A stretch of 25,375 nt of DNA from an uncultured Eubacteriales bacterium (GTDB lineage Bacteria > Bacillota > Clostridia > Lachnospirales > Lachnospiraceae), in NCBI GenBank assembly GCA_900321505.1, contig ONWK01000344.1:1-25375 (forward strand), in the 5' to 3' direction. Position numbers and translations under genes: made by a program. This document shows, one piece after another, positions 24,001-25,375 of this stretch (within the stretch, counting starts at the first letter, position 1; each line of letters begins with the position of its first letter). The notes under the pieces were generated by a model that worked only from the letters and a program-made list of their open reading frames with translations, ran no database searches and was not told the origin of the DNA.

Positions 24001-25375
24001 AAGAACCTGGAGCTCCTCCACCCGGTTGATACCATACATATCAAAAAATGTGAGGGCCGTCGGGATCTCACCGCCGGAGGTTTCCTCCTTAACCTTTACA
24101 TCAGCCAGCCTCCTGGCCATCTGTTCAAGCCTGTTTCCGCCCACGATATCATAGTTTACAGCAACGCGCTCGTCCTCTCCGTCCGTAACGTAATACGAGC
24201 CCCGGTAGCGCGCGGTATTCTCAATGATATACTCGCAGGCATTCGGCAGTTCATCATAGCTCTGAACCATAAGGACCGTGGTCAGACCGTAATTGACCTC
24301 GCTGTCATAAATATACTTGGAGAGGAGTTCGCCCTCCAGCAGCTCCGGATTTTCAAGGAAAAGGATAAAATATGGCTTTTCAACAGTCTGCTTTGTTTTG
24401 TCATTCTGTCTTTCTTCCGCCCTGAATCTCAGGATATTTGTAAGTTCATAGAAAATATCACTGGCATCCTTCCTGTCACCGGCAAAATATCTTACCTTGC
24501 CGTCCTCGCTCCAGGTATGGGGCAGCCACTTAGCGAAGCTCCAGTTCTGATCGTTTTCATTTCCGTTTCTGTCAAATACAAAGGCCATCTTTACATCTGT
24601 ATAGCAGTCGGAAGCGGCGATCTGAGCCACAATGTCATGCATGATCTGATAACAGCCCTTATAGCCCGGACCGCCGATAAGTCCGATAAGCTTATTTCCG
24701 AAAAGGTCCACGCAGACGGGCACATCCTTGAGCTGTTTGTAGCTTTCCTTTATCATCCGCGGGCGTTCATTAAGATTGTCCTTAAGAAGAGAGAACTTTT
24801 CCTTTGGTACTTCTATCTCCACCTGGAAAGGGATCTCACCCATGCCGAGGCGGTGCTTAAGAAAATCATCATGCCTGCTGTTTCTGTTCCAAAGCTCAAT
24901 ATTTTCACGTCCGATACCTGCACACTCATCTGCAGAACGATACATGCTGTTCAGGGCTTTGGTATTGTTTTCGTATTTCCCCTTGATCTCATTTGCACAT
25001 CTGATGAGATACTCGCTGTACATTTCAAAGCGCCTTATCTCATCCTCTCTGTTCTTTTTCTTCTGAGCTTTCATGTTCTTGATCGCCCAGAAAGTACCTA
25101 TACCGGCCGAACCTACGGCCGTGATGATACCGGATATCATCATGATATTAAACTGCCCGCTGTTTGACATTGATGCAGCTATGGATACGCCGGTACCCAT
25201 TAACATCGGGAGCGCCATGGTAAGTGACGGTCCAATGGCCATAAAGCCGGACTGCGTCATATTTTCACGGACCGCCGGAGGCGCCTCGATCTCTACAGCT
25301 TCCGTATCGATCTTCGGGATATTTCTGGGGGATCTGCGGAACAGCCTGTCTTCTTCGGAAGGTCCGGCTTCTTCA
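21022..25375 (-). CDS. EssC-type FtsK/SpoIIIE secretion ATPase (N-terminus beyond window)
   Basis: The frame stays open to the right edge, giving 1451 residues here; the in-frame ATG at 25260 is internal. The visible N-terminus (RLFRRSPRNIPKIDTEAVEIE) is the region just before the membrane segments in firmicute EssC, so the tandem FHA part is off the window. Two transmembrane helices follow at about 25245-25180 and 25145-25080, then a degenerate first ATPase-like region, then three FtsK/SpoIIIE domains. Walker A motifs are GTTGSGKSE (about 23877-23850), GMPMTGKST (about 22555-22520) and SGRSHSGKT (about 21690-21660). The first domain has an intact Walker B with catalytic Glu (FIIIDEFAEL); the second and third have AIDN and VIGD instead, as expected for mainly regulatory copies. 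It powers export of WXG100 proteins across the membrane and is the core of the T7SS. Confidence 0.95.
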   Translation of the reverse strand, partial: EEAGPSEEDRLFRRSPRNIPKIDTEAVEIEAPPAVRENMTQSGFMAIGPSLTMALPMLMGTGVSIAASMSNSGQFNIMMISGIITAVGSAGIGTFWAIKNMKAQKKKNREDEIRRFEMYSEYLIRCANEIKGKYENNTKALNSMYRSADECAGIGRENIELWNRNSRHDDFLKHRLGMGEIPFQVEIEVPKEKFSLLKDNLNERPRMIKESYKQLKDVPVCVDLFGNKLIGLIGGPGYKGCYQIMHDIVAQIAASDCYTDVKMAFVFDRNGNENDQNWSFAKWLPHTWSEDGKVRYFAGDRKDASDIFYELTNILRFRAEERQNDKTKQTVEKPYFILFLENPELLEGELLSKYIYDSEVNYGLTTVLMVQSYDELPNACEYIIENTARYRGSYYVTDGEDERVAVNYDIVGGNRLEQMARRLADVKVKEETSGGEIPTALTFFDMYGINRVEELQVLERWKKNRTYESLRALIGQKAGGADCYLDVHEKYHGPHGLVAGTTGSGKSETLQTYMLSLAINYSPDDIGFFIIDYKGGGMANLFNGLPHMIGQISNLSGNQVHRAMVSIKSENMRRQRIFNEYGVNNINLYTRLYKNNEAKIPIPHMFIIIDEFAELKREEPEFMKELISVAQVGRSLGVHLILATQKPAGTVDDNIWSNSKFRLCLRVQDKQDSMDMLHKPDAAYITQAGRGYMQVGNDELYELFQSGYSGAVYDEESGVQPDIAIMVADTGKAALVGSHAQLQRKEKLRYAWISRLISVADTAAARAEARIGDCVEDKTLEMNICREFFKEIRAQEIEYPENDHNIRMVQDFLDVYALCIRGPRLQGMEMPERVSQMAAVLKKKLPEAEEKTQLDAVVAYLAKMAEENGYDHDLQLWLPVLPEELYLRELTGYENRAFDGVWYPAGSRFTLETMVGLYDDPENQAQNPVVVDISESGNIAVVGMPMTGKSTFMLTLLYSLAECYSPDMVNFYILDFSSKMLGGLTSMPHTGGVMFEEDDEKIEKFFTFLSQMLQERKKLFQGGNFKQYIQSQGNVLPAVVVAIDNIASFRSKTENRYDDLLVSMLKEANAYGIYFVFSAGGYSNAEIPGKMSELIRMAFALEMPERFAYGDVMHTMHLDVLPETNVKGRGLARIGDSILEFQTALPLQAEDDFDRAEKIKSRSAVLAAAWKGKTAREIPTIPEEPLWGDYMQLEDVVQMARQQDRLPVGYDRRTAGIYGIDLRNTYNYIVSGRSHSGKTNMLKIICSSAALAGMDLTVVDFNGELRNIAAASGAAYVGSDAEMYNYLSALIPDFKARNTLKKECVEKGLTDRELYDRMQGFPKKIVVIGDLVEFVRKVTNPSEGVGAMAGLLCNLFDKGAMHNIYWFAAFNQDQTGEVQTSDVFRIFTREKNGIHFGGNVQAQRLMSFDHVKYNEQGRKLPAGIGMLPTHDTDDTNAVVVPFYRIVQQEG

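Noticed and set aside
23890..25167. Long plus-strand open frame of 425 residues opposite the EssC-type gene, and a similar one at 21085-22101
   Set aside because: They lie wholly antisense to a well-supported ATPase gene, have no recognisable domain, and long antisense frames are common opposite such coding sequence.

Overview
The window reads as a firmicute chromosome segment, most likely class Clostridia and probably family Lachnospiraceae. I infer this from three things: a split purine pathway end (stand-alone AICAR transformylase plus PurO-type IMP cyclohydrolase), the Clostridia-style Psd/PssA pair, and a type VII secretion (T7SS) locus of firmicute type. Every gene I accept lies on the minus strand, so transcription runs from high to low coordinates. 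Long plus-strand frames are antisense shadows.

Region A (25375 to about 8046) is one long co-oriented T7SS and phospho-signalling gene block. In transcription order it holds: an EssC-type FtsK/SpoIIIE ATPase (N-terminus outside the window); a LytTR-domain regulator; an unrecognised 184-residue protein; a YukD/EsaB ubiquitin-like protein; an unrecognised helical protein; five small WXG100-like proteins, two of which have lost the Trp; two PP2C phosphatases; an FHA protein with a very long GYPAGQ-type linker; a Ser/Thr kinase whose outside domain looks like a degenerate solute-binding protein; and a large Ser/Thr kinase with four PASTA domains, an Ala/Glu/Gln/Lys octapeptide helix, an InlB-type repeat and an unrecognised C-terminal domain. 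A 16-bp perfect inverted repeat closes the block. Kinase, phosphatase and FHA together resemble the threonine-phosphorylation switch of type VI secretion (PpkA/PppA/Fha), here beside a T7SS. Both kinases and the FHA protein start with the same four-Cys zinc-ribbon module. Just upstream of the WXG100 cluster is a 10-bp direct repeat with 21-bp periodicity in front of a TATAAT box with a poor -35. This is the layout of a LytTR-activated promoter, and a LytTR gene lies in the same block.

Region B (8144 to 5903) is a secreted CHAP-domain cell-wall hydrolase with choline/glucan-binding-type repeats. It has its own sigma-A promoter and an approximately 160-nt leader with nested inverted repeats.

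Region C (5892 to 1148) is a five-gene operon behind a sigma-A promoter: a UPF0104/LPG_synthase_TM membrane protein, phosphatidylserine synthase, phosphatidylserine decarboxylase, PurO and AICAR transformylase. It therefore combines PE synthesis with the last two steps of IMP synthesis.

Region D (1104 to 1) is a hairpin with a T-tract overlapping a promoter, then a secreted extracellular solute-binding protein that runs off the left edge.
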